A stretch of DNA of 64,000 nt, from contig NZ_CP088245.1 of NCBI RefSeq assembly GCF_021117275.1, positions 2,455,501 to 2,519,500 of the forward strand, written 5' to 3'. Source of the stretch: Metabacillus sp. B2-18 (GTDB taxonomy: Bacteria; Bacillota; Bacilli; Bacillales; Bacillaceae). Below, piece after piece: positions 34,128 to 43,724 of this stretch; within the stretch, counting starts at the first letter, position 1; the number at the start of each line of letters is the position of its first letter. A program made the position numbers and the translations under genes. The notes under the pieces are model-generated. The model had not been told where the DNA came from. It worked only from the letters and a program-made list of their open reading frames with translations, and made no database searches.

Positions 34128-35018
34128 TCATCCTTTCACAGAGCCTTCTGCAAGACCTCTAACCAAGTATTTTTGTAAAAATATAAGTAAAATAATCATT
34201 GGTACTGTTGCGATGACCATTCCTGATAGCAATACTCCCCAGTCTGTCCGAAGAGCATCTCGAAAGACCATTAAACCTGATGGAATCGTTTTTAATTCAC
34301 TTGAATTAATGAAAACGGTTGCAAATAAGAATTCATTCCAAGCGAAATAGGCGGTTAAAATAACAGATGTAACGACTATAGGTAGTGAAATCGGCAAATA
34401 AATACGCCAAAAAATGCCGAATTCCGTACAGCCATCCATCAACGCAGATTCCGATAACTCTTTAGGTACAGTTAAAAAGAAAGCACGAATTAAGATAATC
34501 GTTAAAGGTAATCGATAAGCTACATAGGTCAAAATAAGTGCCCAATGTGTATCAATCAAGTTTGTGATTGTTAAAATTTCAAATAAAGGAATTAAAGCAA
34601 CCTGTGGATTCATCATTAACCCACCAATTGTAAAAAGGAGTGCTGCGTCAATCCAGCGATTTTTATACCGTGATAAGACGAACGCAGCCATTGCTCCTAC
34701 TAGGACGGTAAGAATAATCGTAGATGCTGTGACATATACACTATTGAAAAAATAGCTTGAAATGCCTTTGGACCAGGCAAGGGAATAGTTTTCAAATTTC
34801 CATTCCGTTGGCAAAGCCCAAACATTACTGTAAATTTCCTGATAGCTTTTAAATGATGAAATAAACATCCAAAATAGTGGATATAGAATGATAATAGCAA
34901 AGCTTAACAAACCGAGAAAGACGATATTTTTGGTGATGAGTGTTTGAACTGGAATTTTTGTTTTATTTGTAGGAACGGCACTAGGGATTGTGGACTTCTT
35001 CATATTCGTTTTGATCAT
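34128..35018 (-). CDS. frlM: Amadori-compound ABC transporter permease
   Basis: About 296 aa, MalG/AraQ-type permease. An extended cytosolic N-terminus precedes six membrane segments, with the EAA motif ESALMDGCTEFGIFWRIYLPI and the C-terminal AEGSVKG ending common in this family. ATG 35018 lies 10 nt after AGGAGG; translation overlaps the end of frlN. It forms the import channel with FrlN. Confidence 0.88.
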   Translation of the reverse strand: MIKTNMKKSTIPSAVPTNKTKIPVQTLITKNIVFLGLLSFAIIILYPLFWMFISSFKSYQEIYSNVWALPTEWKFENYSLAWSKGISSYFFNSVYVTASTIILTVLVGAMAAFVLSRYKNRWIDAALLFTIGGLMMNPQVALIPLFEILTITNLIDTHWALILTYVAYRLPLTIILIRAFFLTVPKELSESALMDGCTEFGIFWRIYLPISLPIVVTSVILTAYFAWNEFLFATVFINSSELKTIPSGLMVFRDALRTDWGVLLSGMVIATVPMIILLIFLQKYLVRGLAEGSVKG

Positions 35019-35023
35019 GTGTT

Positions 35024-35908
35024 TCAATCCTCCTTCCCTGTTTTCGATACTTTGATTTGAATAAGCGCAAATATTGCTGATAATAAGAAGATTAGTGATG
35101 CTAATGCTGATGCATAGCCCATGTCATCTTTAAAGAAGCCTGTTTGATACATGTGAACGGCTAATGTCATGGAACTGTTTCCTGGACCACCATTTGTGAG
35201 AATATAAGGTTCGTTAAATACTAGAATAGAACCAGTCACAGTAACTAATAAGTTAACAAAAGTAGCTTCCTTCACCTGTGGAACTGTTACACTAAAGAAT
35301 CTTCGTATTTTTCCAGCACCATCGATCTCTGCAGCTTCATATAGATCCTTGGGAATTTTCTGAATGGAAACGATAAACAACATCGTAATGAGCCCAATAC
35401 TTTGCCATTGAGACATAGCGATCACACTATAGATGGCCGTTGTTGAATTACCTAACCAAGGCTTGGCCAACTGCTCTAATCCTATAAGCTCAAGGAAACT
35501 ATTTAATAATCCAATTTGCGGATTATAGACAAATCCAAATAATAAGGCAATAACTGAGATTGAAATCATAACTGGCATAAAATAAATCACTCGGAAGACG
35601 TGCGCAAATCGTCTAAACAACTTATCCTCTAAAATAGCGGCTAGCACCAATGCAAAGAACACTTGAAGTAACACGGAAATGATGGCATATTTAACATTAT
35701 TGACCAATGCAATGATAGCTACTTCATCAACAAATAATTGTTTGAATTTAGTCAAACCAACAAACTCTTTTGATTGAGAAAAGACACTAAACTCAAAAAA
35801 ACTATTATAGAAGTTTTGAATAAGTGGTATGTAAATAAACAGTCCTAAAAATAAAAGTGTTGGTAACATGAATAAGATTGGAGTTATTTTTACCTTTTTT
35901 ACCTTCAT
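35024..35908 (-). CDS. frlN: Amadori-compound ABC transporter permease
   Basis: 294 aa, MalF/UgpA-type permease. Six membrane segments and the EAA loop YEAAEIDGAGKIRRFFSVTVPQ; LTNGGPGNSSMTLAVHMYQTGF is the typical late-loop sequence. It is preceded by a long hairpin separating it from frlO. The system has no ATPase gene here; in B. subtilis the shared ATPase MsmX or a frlP-type gene serves such importers. Confidence 0.88.
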   Translation of the reverse strand: MKVKKVKITPILFMLPTLLFLGLFIYIPLIQNFYNSFFEFSVFSQSKEFVGLTKFKQLFVDEVAIIALVNNVKYAIISVLLQVFFALVLAAILEDKLFRRFAHVFRVIYFMPVMISISVIALLFGFVYNPQIGLLNSFLELIGLEQLAKPWLGNSTTAIYSVIAMSQWQSIGLITMLFIVSIQKIPKDLYEAAEIDGAGKIRRFFSVTVPQVKEATFVNLLVTVTGSILVFNEPYILTNGGPGNSSMTLAVHMYQTGFFKDDMGYASALASLIFLLSAIFALIQIKVSKTGKED

Positions 35909-35932
35909 TACAATCCCCCACCTTTCTTTTGA

Positions 35933-35973
35933 AGAATTGCCCTAACTTTTGCTTTCTTAGTTAGGGCAATTCT
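35933..35973 (-). terminator. 15-bp hairpin between frlO and frlN
   Basis: AGAATTGCCCTAACT / AGTTAGGGCAATTCT, perfect over 15 bp, 11-nt loop. Typical of intercistronic stem-loops that leave binding-protein mRNA more abundant than permease mRNA. Confidence 0.75.
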
Positions 35974-35978
35974 ACTTT

Positions 35979-37262
35979 TTATTGGTTACGTAATGTAGCG
36001 GCTGCTTCCTGTACTTTTGTCATAATCTCTTCTGGTGTTGTTTGATTCGTTGCTAATTCTTGACCACCTCGCATGAAAATATCAGCAATTGTGATATCAA
36101 CCGCATTATCAAACCAAGGAGTCGCATCTGATGCGTCTAGTATAACTTGATAGGCTTCTAGACTTGTTGGGTTTGATGTTTCTTCTGTAACGCCACCTTT
36201 AATAGCGTTCAACTGACCATCTGCTTTCGTAAATTCCTTAGCCGTTTCCTCTGATGTTAGGAATTTCAAGAACTCTACGGCTTCAGGTGGAGCATTTTTA
36301 CTTAACATCCAGCCTTCTGGTGCACCTGTAAGTGATTTTGGTCTTCCATCTCCATCTTCAATTTCCGGAAAATTAAAGAACCCAAACTCCACATCACCAG
36401 CATCTTGTACATATCCAACCTCGGCAAATTGCATATATAATACTGGGACCTCACCAGCAGCAAACATATTTCGAGCTGCTTCATGATCAATAGCCGTTGA
36501 CACATCACCCATGTAAGTGGTTAACTCTTTAAAGATTTCTAGACCACGAATATATCCTGGATCTGTATATTCACCAGTCTCCACATTATAATCTTTAAGA
36601 AGAACATCATTAGCTATGACTCTATCAAAAATAGTGCCCATGTAATGAGAAATGGCCCAACCATTTGTTAACCCTTCTACTAATGGAGTTTCATAGCCAG
36701 CTTCCTTCAGTTGATCTAACGCATTGATCAGTTCATCATATGACCCTGGTACCTCTATATTATTTTCTTCAAAAATTTGTTTGTTATAAAAGAAAGCTTT
36801 ACCGTCAACTGTAAACGGTATTCCATACGTCACATCATCAAACGTAAATCCAGCATATTGAGACTCGATAATATTACCTGACCATTCTGTATCCTCCGCG
36901 ATCATATCATTTAGCTCCATAATACGTCCGGAGCTTACTAGATTTGCAGCAAACGTGTCTGACCATGAGGTGAAAACATCGGGAAGATCATCATTTGAGA
37001 CTAGGACTTTAATTTTTTCTTTATAAGAATCATTTAAAACAGAATCAACATTAATTTTTACATTAGGATGCTGCTTTTCAAATTCTGCAATTTTTTCATC
37101 ATAAAATGATTTTCTAGGTTCATTTGGCCATCTATGAAAGAAATCAATTACTACTGAATCACCATCAGATGTTTCGCCATTGCTTTCATTGGAGGAAGAA
37201 CATGCTGCTAAAAACATAGAACTGGCTAAAATAATAACTAAAAAGCATAGGTACTTTTTCAT
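35979..37262 (-). CDS. frlO: Amadori-compound ABC transporter binding lipoprotein
   Basis: 427 aa, family 1 extracellular sugar-binding protein. Lipobox MFLAACSSS (Cys about 21), then VVIDFFHRWPNEPR, GIPFTVDGKAFFYNKQIFEENNI and the C-terminal KVQEAAATLRNQ. Start after GGGGGGAAATAATGTA. It is followed by the frlO-frlN hairpin, a normal place for differential expression. The ligand is inferred to be fructoselysine-type Amadori compounds from the kinase and deglycase in the same operon. Confidence 0.88.
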   Translation of the reverse strand: MKKYLCFLVIILASSMFLAACSSSNESNGETSDGDSVVIDFFHRWPNEPRKSFYDEKIAEFEKQHPNVKINVDSVLNDSYKEKIKVLVSNDDLPDVFTSWSDTFAANLVSSGRIMELNDMIAEDTEWSGNIIESQYAGFTFDDVTYGIPFTVDGKAFFYNKQIFEENNIEVPGSYDELINALDQLKEAGYETPLVEGLTNGWAISHYMGTIFDRVIANDVLLKDYNVETGEYTDPGYIRGLEIFKELTTYMGDVSTAIDHEAARNMFAAGEVPVLYMQFAEVGYVQDAGDVEFGFFNFPEIEDGDGRPKSLTGAPEGWMLSKNAPPEAVEFLKFLTSEETAKEFTKADGQLNAIKGGVTEETSNPTSLEAYQVILDASDATPWFDNAVDITIADIFMRGGQELATNQTTPEEIMTKVQEAAATLRNQ

Positions 37263-37298
37263 TACATTATTTCCCCCTTGTAACCAATTTTCAGACTA

Positions 37299-38273
37299 TT
37301 AATATTCCATTTTCCACATATATCTTCTTACTGATAAAGGATGTCCAGTATGTTCAGCTAATCCATCAGCGTATAAGCGTAAAACAGGACCCGCTAGTGC
37401 TGAACCAAAATACTCTTTCAGGTCTTCGTCCACTCCACTATAATCAAACTCTTTCACATTCACGACTTCAACTTTTTCGCTATATTTCGTTACAAAATCA
37501 AGAGCACGTTGATCAAGCGGTGTGCTTGGTCCCTCTCCAACTACGACTAAAAATGGGACATCAAAATCAGTTACTTCAAATGGTCCATGGAAATATTCTC
37601 CTGAATGAATAGCATTTGAATGAATCCACAGCATTTCCATTAACAAGCAGCTTGTGAAGGAATAAGCATGATGGATATATGCTCCACTTGCCATTGTGTA
37701 AATCACCTTATCACGCTTATATTTCTTGCCAAATGCATCTGCTACATCCTTATATTTTGCTTGGTTGCTTTCGATTAACTCTCCTAGCTTAGATAATTGT
37801 TCCTCACCACGGAGAAACTTCTCTTCCCCAGTAAATTGATTTAGTAATTTAAAGAGTAATGTGTAGTATACTCCAATCTCACCATCAATCGCATCAGAGC
37901 CATCTTTATAATTGTAATGAACTGTATATTCTGCTTCTTGACAAAGAGGAGATTCAACATCCATTGAAATCGCAACAGTTAAGGCACCCTTTTCTCTTGC
38001 ATATGTAGCAGCTTTGACTGTTTCAGGAGTTGTACCGGAATGAGATCTTACTATCACAAGACTGTTTTCACCCAATGCTTTCGGTGCACGATGAATAAAT
38101 TCATTTGAAGTATAAACAAAGCTTGGCATGTCAGTATCCTTGGTCACAAAATAATCCCCTAGAGAAAGCGCTGCCATTGAACCGCCACATGCAACAAAGA
38201 AAATGTTTTTAATATCCTTTCCTTTTACAGCCTCGATCACGTTTTGAATTTGTACCACATGTTCTTGTTTCAT
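37299..38273 (-). CDS. frlB: Fructoselysine-6-phosphate deglycase, SIS domain
   Basis: 324 aa with two SIS (sugar isomerase) domains. IFFVACGGSMAALSLGDYF and VIVRSHSGTTPETVKAA bind the phosphosugar; HSGEYFHGPFEVTDFDVP carries the catalytic His/Glu region of FrlB/GlmS-type deglycases. It splits fructoselysine 6-phosphate into lysine and glucose 6-phosphate. First gene of frlBONMD, start after GGGGAGAGGTAAATTT. The promoter and operator lie at 38353-38438. Confidence 0.92.
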   Translation of the reverse strand: MKQEHVVQIQNVIEAVKGKDIKNIFFVACGGSMAALSLGDYFVTKDTDMPSFVYTSNEFIHRAPKALGENSLVIVRSHSGTTPETVKAATYAREKGALTVAISMDVESPLCQEAEYTVHYNYKDGSDAIDGEIGVYYTLLFKLLNQFTGEEKFLRGEEQLSKLGELIESNQAKYKDVADAFGKKYKRDKVIYTMASGAYIHHAYSFTSCLLMEMLWIHSNAIHSGEYFHGPFEVTDFDVPFLVVVGEGPSTPLDQRALDFVTKYSEKVEVVNVKEFDYSGVDEDLKEYFGSALAGPVLRLYADGLAEHTGHPLSVRRYMWKMEY

Positions 38274-38352
38274 AAATTTACCTCTCCCCTCAAATTTTAA
38301 CTTAGGTAGGTAGTGAATGAATTACTTATCATTTAACCTCTAAGTTTTTGTT

Positions 38353-38438
38353 ATGATGTCATATAACATCATCTATAAGGTTATAGTACATCATATGATG
38401 TCATAGGTCAACACTCTATTTTAAATTTTCTAATAATT
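38353..38438 (-). promoter_or_regulatory. frlB promoter, operator palindromes and CodY-like box
   Basis: Minus strand: -35 TTGACC (38411-38406), 17-bp spacer, -10 TACTAT (38388-38383). The 14-bp palindrome ACATCATATGATGT (38388-38401) fills the spacer. A second site, ATGATGT-N6-ACATCAT, lies at 38353-38372. Upstream, AATTTTCTAATAATT (38424-38438) fits 13 of 15 positions of the CodY box. B. subtilis frlB is controlled by FrlR and CodY, so these roles are natural here. Confidence 0.72.
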
Positions 38439-38607
38439 AATAGAGAAAACCCTTCCTTAACCATTTAGGTGCTTTGCCCACAACTCTTCACCACCAGATT
38501 TAAATGTAAATAATCCAGATTTAACCTAAATTTAAACTATGTCATGTAACATTGAATTTAATAACTTATGTTTTATTTAGACAAAACAAGAAAGTTGAGG
38601 AGAAAAA

Positions 38608-39873
38608 ATGACATTATTAAAAAACGGCATTTCGCTTATAGCAGTCATTTCTTTTACTGTTTTCATTTCAGGATGTGGAAAAGGTGAGCCTATAGATAAC
38701 GCGGAAGAATATATTTCAACAGTAGATACAATGGACATTCCAGATGACGTGGAAGTCATTGGATTAGGAGAAGCAACACATGGGAATGTTGAATTTCAGG
38801 AGTTAAAGCAACAGGTTTTTGAAACTGTGGTGAAAAGGGAAAATGTTCGCGTCTTTGTTCTAGAAGGTGATTTCGGAGGAGGTCAGCAGATTAACAATTA
38901 TATTTTAAATGGAGAAGGTTCTGCAGAAGCTGCTGTTAACAGCCTTGATTATAGTATTTATAAAACAGAACAAATGGTTGATCTTGTTGAGTGGATGCAT
39001 GAATATAACAAATCGGTTAATGACGATGAGAAAATTCGTTTTTATGGAAATGATATGCAGCGCTATGACTTAAGTAAAAAGGGACTTCTAGATTATTTTG
39101 CTGTTGTAGATAAGGAAGCTGCTAATCAATATAGTGATCAACTGAAACATGTATCAAACGAAACGATGCGCGATTTAACAACAGAACAGTTAGAAAAAGT
39201 AGATGAAACGATTGATGACATTCTTCAGGATTTACAATCGAATGAAGCTAAATACTTGGAACATTCGTCTTCTGACGAGTTTGCGTTTGCTACTGCATAT
39301 GCACAAAATATGAAGCAACGTACACAGCTGTTTTTAACTGAAGAAAACTACACACACCTTCGCGATCAATATTTAGCTGAAAATTTACAATGGATTATGG
39401 GATATGAAAAGGAACGAGGAAATGAAAAAGTATTCTTCTCAGGACATAATGGCCATGTTGAGAAAACGTCTGCCTCACCTGCTGGCTATAAATCTATGGG
39501 GAATTATCTAGATGAGGTATTTGGAACAAAGTATTTTGCAATAGGCACTGACTTTATCAACAGCAAATTTCAGGCAAAGAACGGTGGTTCTGGCAACCGT
39601 AAAATGTTCACCGTAAAAAATCATAATGATTTAGTTGACGCATTTAGTGAAATTGAGCAAAATAATTTTTACGTTGATTTTGATAAGAGTCTAGAATCGG
39701 ATGAATTGTCGGAGATTATTTCAAGTGAGCAAAAAATGGCCAATATTGGTGATGACTTTCAGACATGGTATAAGGTTTTAAAGATGTTTTATACGATTGA
39801 AATGGTGCCGGATCAGGCTTACGATGGTGTGATCATTGTAAAGGACGCATCACCAACTGAAGTGATGGAATGA
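38608..39873 (+). CDS. Erythromycin-esterase-family lipoprotein
   Basis: 421 aa, start after TTGAGGAGAAAAA. Lipoprotein signal with lipobox VFISGCGK (Cys about 23). The core VIGLGEATHGNVEFQELK, VFVLEGDFGGGQQIN, IRFYGNDMQRYD and VFFSGHNGHVEK matches the EreA/EreB-like family, whose His and Glu residues activate water to open macrolide lactones. Many members have no proven resistance role. Being lipid-anchored, it would act outside the membrane. It is monocistronic and divergent from frl. Macrolide resistance should not be assumed. Confidence 0.85.
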   Translation: MTLLKNGISLIAVISFTVFISGCGKGEPIDNAEEYISTVDTMDIPDDVEVIGLGEATHGNVEFQELKQQVFETVVKRENVRVFVLEGDFGGGQQINNYILNGEGSAEAAVNSLDYSIYKTEQMVDLVEWMHEYNKSVNDDEKIRFYGNDMQRYDLSKKGLLDYFAVVDKEAANQYSDQLKHVSNETMRDLTTEQLEKVDETIDDILQDLQSNEAKYLEHSSSDEFAFATAYAQNMKQRTQLFLTEENYTHLRDQYLAENLQWIMGYEKERGNEKVFFSGHNGHVEKTSASPAGYKSMGNYLDEVFGTKYFAIGTDFINSKFQAKNGGSGNRKMFTVKNHNDLVDAFSEIEQNNFYVDFDKSLESDELSEIISSEQKMANIGDDFQTWYKVLKMFYTIEMVPDQAYDGVIIVKDASPTEVME

Positions 39874-39883
39874 AACTGAAAAA

Positions 39884-39927
39884 CAGAGGGACGGTTCTTA
39901 TGTATTAAACATAAAATCGTCCCCTGT
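39884..39927. repeat. GGGACGG palindromic repeat, copy R4
   Basis: GGGACGGTTCTTATGT / ACATAAAATCGTCCC with a 5-nt loop, between two convergent genes. It may double as a bidirectional terminator. Confidence 0.75.
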
Positions 39928-39955
39928 CTTTATATCTTGCGTATCCGCCAAAAAG

Positions 39956-42103
39956 TTACTTTACTATTTGCATAAAATCTACGTCCAACAAACTAGAACT
40001 TTCTGACAGTCCTATTGTGTGTACCCCTTTTTCAAGCTTTACTGTTGTAAAGGCGGTACCCCAGGAATTTTTACTTGTTGGCGAATAGGTTAACTCTGAA
40101 ACTTGTTTGCCATCCATTACTATCTTTTGAGTAGCTGCTACGTTTGCTTGATGTTGATAGATTACCTTTAATTGATATGTTCCTGCTTCTTTAATATCGA
40201 TTCGGTACTCAATTGCGCTATTTTCGCGATCAAATGTAACTTTTTGCTTATTAGCAGCATCTAATGTGTTTTTTACTGTTACGTTACGAAGCGCTGCAAG
40301 CTCTGCCTCATATCGATATTCTGGCTGTTTCGGTACGAGTTCTATGAAATCTAATTCAGTGAATGAAATGCCTTTTGACATTCTTATTTTATTTTGTTGT
40401 TGAGTTAGCTTTATTTCTTTTTCAGTAAAATACCAAGTATCCCACCCATAACTGTTGTAAACAACTTCACCAGCATTTTCCCCATTCACGGACACATAGT
40501 GTGAGGTCTGCTGGCCCATGCCATTTGCATATCTTATTTTTAATGTATAGTCTCCAGTTGGAACATCTACGTCAAATTCTACAAAGCTATCTTGAAAATC
40601 AATATAACCAACCTTTTTACCATTAGAGGCTGATGTATTATTTACGATTCTTGCACGGTTAACCGTTGCATCCTCTGCTTCAAACTTATAAGCTACTGGA
40701 AGCGCAGGTGTTAATGTTCCTGCTTGTTCACCAGCTGGCACCGCTTGCCATGCTCCGGTTGCGACAGGAGTTCCAAAATTTGGTGTTCCGTCCTTATTCC
40801 ATGAAAATTTTTGCATTCTTACATTTCGATTCCAACCAGAACCCTCGAATTTCGCTGCATGATAGATGATCCAATCTTCTGTACCATCTGGTGATGTAAA
40901 GAAGCCATTATGTCCTGGTCCAAACACACCTACATGAGGATCTTTTACAAATATTGGTTCAGGATTCTTTTCCCATGCATCGGGGTCAAGTGGGTCTGAA
41001 CCTGTTAGAGTCAACAATCCTAGCTTATAATCGTCTGTCCAGCTACCACTGGCAGAATAAATCAAAAATAGCTGTCCAGTAGGATTTCTTATAAATTGTG
41101 GTCCTTCGTTCACGTGTGGTTCTCCAATTTTTTCCCATTTATATTCAGGGCGTGAGAGTTCGACTCTTTCTCCACTTACGGTCCAAGGATTTGTCATTGG
41201 GGCAATATAAAGATCTTGACGAACATTTACATCTCCTTCCCATCCTGACCATGAAAAATAGTACTGTCCATTATGCTGTAGGATTGTTCCATCAATTGCC
41301 CACTTGTCTGACGGTGTCGTGATTTTCCCATAAGTTTTACCTTCAGGATAGGAATATTCACTTAAGGGATCAGCCGTTTCTGATTGAATCACATGCATGC
41401 GTTGTTTTCCCATGTCTCCATCAGATGCTGCAAAGTAGATATACCATTTGCCTTCTATGAAATGCATCTCAGGTGCCCAGATGTGTGAATCATTCGGTGT
41501 ATCAGGCTCTGGGATCCAAACGACCTTACTTTCTGCGTTTTGCAAACCAGAAACTGTCTTTGATTTCCAAACCGTAATGTTATTTCCAGTTGTATGTGTG
41601 TAGTAATAATACCCGTCTGTATGCCTTACAATCCATGGATCTGCCCCATTTCCTATTACAGGGTTTTCAAAAACTTGTGTTGCTACTTCTTCATAGTAGA
41701 ACGTAATATGACCAATGTCTGGTTGTTTTCCACCGCCATTTTTTGGTGCATGCAAGCCGTTATCCATTGTATCCTCCTGATTATACTGATAGAGATTTCC
41801 ATTTTTTCCACCTTTAACAAATACATATTTAATGCCAAGATTAGATTGCCAGTTGAATGTTTTAGAATCACTAAAATTGATTGTTATTTTTCCATTATGA
41901 TAGGAACCGCTTTTCGCTTTGTTATTATCTAACTCAAGCTTAAAATGCTTTAGTTGCTTTATATTCTCTGGAAGGGCTTTGTCATTCCCCTCCATAGTGA
42001 TAGGTTCTGAGGAAGCGAGAACGCTAGGTTCTTTCACAGGATTTACAAAGGTAATAACTAGTAAGCCAATAATGAACCAAGAGCATATTTTCTTCAAGGG
42101 CAT
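39956..42103 (-). CDS. Secreted GH43 glycosidase with two CBM6-like domains
   Basis: 715 aa. Signal peptide (residues 1-30), then an N-terminal region of about 110 residues ending at VFENPVIG. The five-bladed GH43 domain (about 145-465) has catalytic base Asp155 in NGADPWIV, a pKa-modulating Asp in WAIDGTILQHNG and the acid Glu in HVNEGPQFIRNP. Two carbohydrate-binding modules follow (about 470-590 KFEAEDATVNRARI; about 595-715 RYEAELAALRNVTV). The substrate is probably arabinan or xylan side chains. TTG 42097 is an alternative start, better spaced from AAGGAGG. Last gene of the sugar operon and the only exported enzyme in it. Confidence 0.85.
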   Translation of the reverse strand: MPLKKICSWFIIGLLVITFVNPVKEPSVLASSEPITMEGNDKALPENIKQLKHFKLELDNNKAKSGSYHNGKITINFSDSKTFNWQSNLGIKYVFVKGGKNGNLYQYNQEDTMDNGLHAPKNGGGKQPDIGHITFYYEEVATQVFENPVIGNGADPWIVRHTDGYYYYTHTTGNNITVWKSKTVSGLQNAESKVVWIPEPDTPNDSHIWAPEMHFIEGKWYIYFAASDGDMGKQRMHVIQSETADPLSEYSYPEGKTYGKITTPSDKWAIDGTILQHNGQYYFSWSGWEGDVNVRQDLYIAPMTNPWTVSGERVELSRPEYKWEKIGEPHVNEGPQFIRNPTGQLFLIYSASGSWTDDYKLGLLTLTGSDPLDPDAWEKNPEPIFVKDPHVGVFGPGHNGFFTSPDGTEDWIIYHAAKFEGSGWNRNVRMQKFSWNKDGTPNFGTPVATGAWQAVPAGEQAGTLTPALPVAYKFEAEDATVNRARIVNNTSASNGKKVGYIDFQDSFVEFDVDVPTGDYTLKIRYANGMGQQTSHYVSVNGENAGEVVYNSYGWDTWYFTEKEIKLTQQQNKIRMSKGISFTELDFIELVPKQPEYRYEAELAALRNVTVKNTLDAANKQKVTFDRENSAIEYRIDIKEAGTYQLKVIYQHQANVAATQKIVMDGKQVSELTYSPTSKNSWGTAFTTVKLEKGVHTIGLSESSSLLDVDFMQIVK

Positions 42104-42199
42104 ATTCCTCCTTGGATTTTGGTCAATAGTGACGAAGAGATTGATCGTTTTCTTAGAAAATACTTCATTCTTTGTTTTTTCTGCGTTAACATCTAGAAA

Positions 42200-43273
42200 C
42201 TAGAGTTCATTACCAGTCCATGACGTAACATTCTGGTTGTAGGTTTTCTTTAAATGACTTTGGGAACTCTCTATTTGTTTAACTGTTATGATTTTAATAA
42301 AGTAAGTAATGATAATTAATAGAGTTATTGTAAAAAGTAGTCCCTTCCACGGACCAATGATCACCATTTCGAGCACATTGGCTAATGAGAAAATAAAAAT
42401 GTTGCTTATTAAGAGATAGAAAAGGACATTTTCACCCATTATTCTGAGGATACCTACCCCACTTCCCCATTTGACCAACAATTTCGTCATTACATAATAG
42501 ACATAGAGAAAGAAGCTTGGACCCATAATCCAAAATACACTTGGTGGAAATCTTCCGGGTAGCGCTCCTCCGTTAACAACTAAATAATAGACAAATAAAC
42601 ATGTTCCTAGTGTTGCGATAAAGAAATGTTTCCACTTAAACCTGATCTGATACCTAGCGAAATACATTCCGATTAAGTAATATGGCAAATATTGAATGAC
42701 TGGAAATACTGGAAAACGATCCGTACCAATTAACAACCCTAAATAAGGTGAAGACACTTGATGATAATCAATCCAGGTTGTTGCTAGAAGCAAGATCGAA
42801 GTGCCCCAAATGATGATTGGCTGATTCGCTATCCACGAGAAGAAAGGAAATAAAACAAGCCCGATGATGATGATAAGTGTAAAGGATACTAAAAACTCCG
42901 ACCAGCCTGGTATCACTTTTAACAAGATAATTGGCATGATCGTTTCTGTGCTTAGCGGTAGATTTCCAACATATAGTTGAAAAGCCACACCAGATACATA
43001 AAACGCAATAAGCGTTTTTAATCCTGTTATCAGCATTTTTTTATACGACATGCTAAACGATTTGCTGTAATAAGCAAGTTGATTAACGTATCCAAAACAT
43101 AAAACAAATCCTGAAAAGGTGATTAAATTAAAAAACTGGGTTATGAAATGGATAGATGGAAAAATGGAAGCATCGCTAAAAAACTGTAAAACATGTGTAT
43201 AGATCATGCCAATAACTAGTAACCCCTTAAAATAGTCAATTGAGTGGTCCCTGATCTTCCTTATTTCCATCAC
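42200..43273 (-). CDS. Multi-pass membrane protein of the acyltransferase type
   Basis: 357 aa with about ten hydrophobic helices. The N-terminal RDHSIDYFKGLLVIGMIYTH resembles the start of acyltransferase 3 and heparan-N-acetyltransferase-like membrane proteins, with a His in the first helix. It lies 4 nt from the DUF4064-like gene and 96 nt before the GH43 gene. A role in acetylating a wall or extracellular glycan is an inference; the family call is tentative. Confidence 0.6.
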   Translation of the reverse strand: MMEIRKIRDHSIDYFKGLLVIGMIYTHVLQFFSDASIFPSIHFITQFFNLITFSGFVLCFGYVNQLAYYSKSFSMSYKKMLITGLKTLIAFYVSGVAFQLYVGNLPLSTETIMPIILLKVIPGWSEFLVSFTLIIIIGLVLFPFFSWIANQPIIIWGTSILLLATTWIDYHQVSSPYLGLLIGTDRFPVFPVIQYLPYYLIGMYFARYQIRFKWKHFFIATLGTCLFVYYLVVNGGALPGRFPPSVFWIMGPSFFLYVYYVMTKLLVKWGSGVGILRIMGENVLFYLLISNIFIFSLANVLEMVIIGPWKGLLFTITLLIIITYFIKIITVKQIESSQSHLKKTYNQNVTSWTGNEL

Positions 43274-43277
43274 TTCC

Positions 43278-43694
43278 CTATTCTAAATGATACTTTTCTA
43301 GCTTAGATATTGATTTATTTTTTGCTAATGCCAAAAATCCTGCTGATAAGAACATGATTGATCCTAAAATATCCATTACAAAATAAGAGGCTAACCCTAG
43401 AAGAATAAACCAAATAGGCTTTTTCATTTCAATTTGATCATCTCTTAATGTTTTTGATAACCAGATATTAAGAATTCCTAAAACAACAAACATCATTCCA
43501 AACGTAACAGAGAACATATATAAGCTACCAAAAACTGATTCTAATGCTTCTAGCTTTGCAACTGAATTATATGAAGCTTTTAGGCCCTCACTTTTTATAT
43601 AAGATGCATAAAGAAAAATGGTAAGAAGACCTGAAATGATTTGCCATATCGCACCGATCAAGATCAACCTTCTTTCTAGCTTTCTATTCATCAT
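43278..43694 (-). CDS. Small four-helix membrane protein (DUF4064-like)
   Basis: 138 aa with membrane segments at about 10-30, 58-80, 95-112 and 113-130. The pattern KLERRLILIGAIWQIISGLLTIF...LGSIMFLSAGFLALAKN resembles DUF4064 proteins of Bacilli. Function unknown. It lies between the ABC permease gene and the acyltransferase-like gene, all on the same strand. Confidence 0.6.
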   Translation of the reverse strand: MMNRKLERRLILIGAIWQIISGLLTIFLYASYIKSEGLKASYNSVAKLEALESVFGSLYMFSVTFGMMFVVLGILNIWLSKTLRDDQIEMKKPIWFILLGLASYFVMDILGSIMFLSAGFLALAKNKSISKLEKYHLE

Positions 43695-43724
43695 ATAACC
43701 TCCAAAAAAGAAAAACTTCTTTCA

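Noticed and set aside
38608..39873. Calling the lipoprotein a macrolide-resistance gene
   Set aside because: It belongs to the EreA/B-like fold, but the family is broad and the protein is membrane-anchored; resistance cannot be read from sequence.
41594..41932. Plus-strand open frame of about 112 codons inside the GH43 gene
   Set aside because: It lies fully opposite a gene with clear catalytic motifs, has no ribosome-binding site and encodes no recognisable protein.
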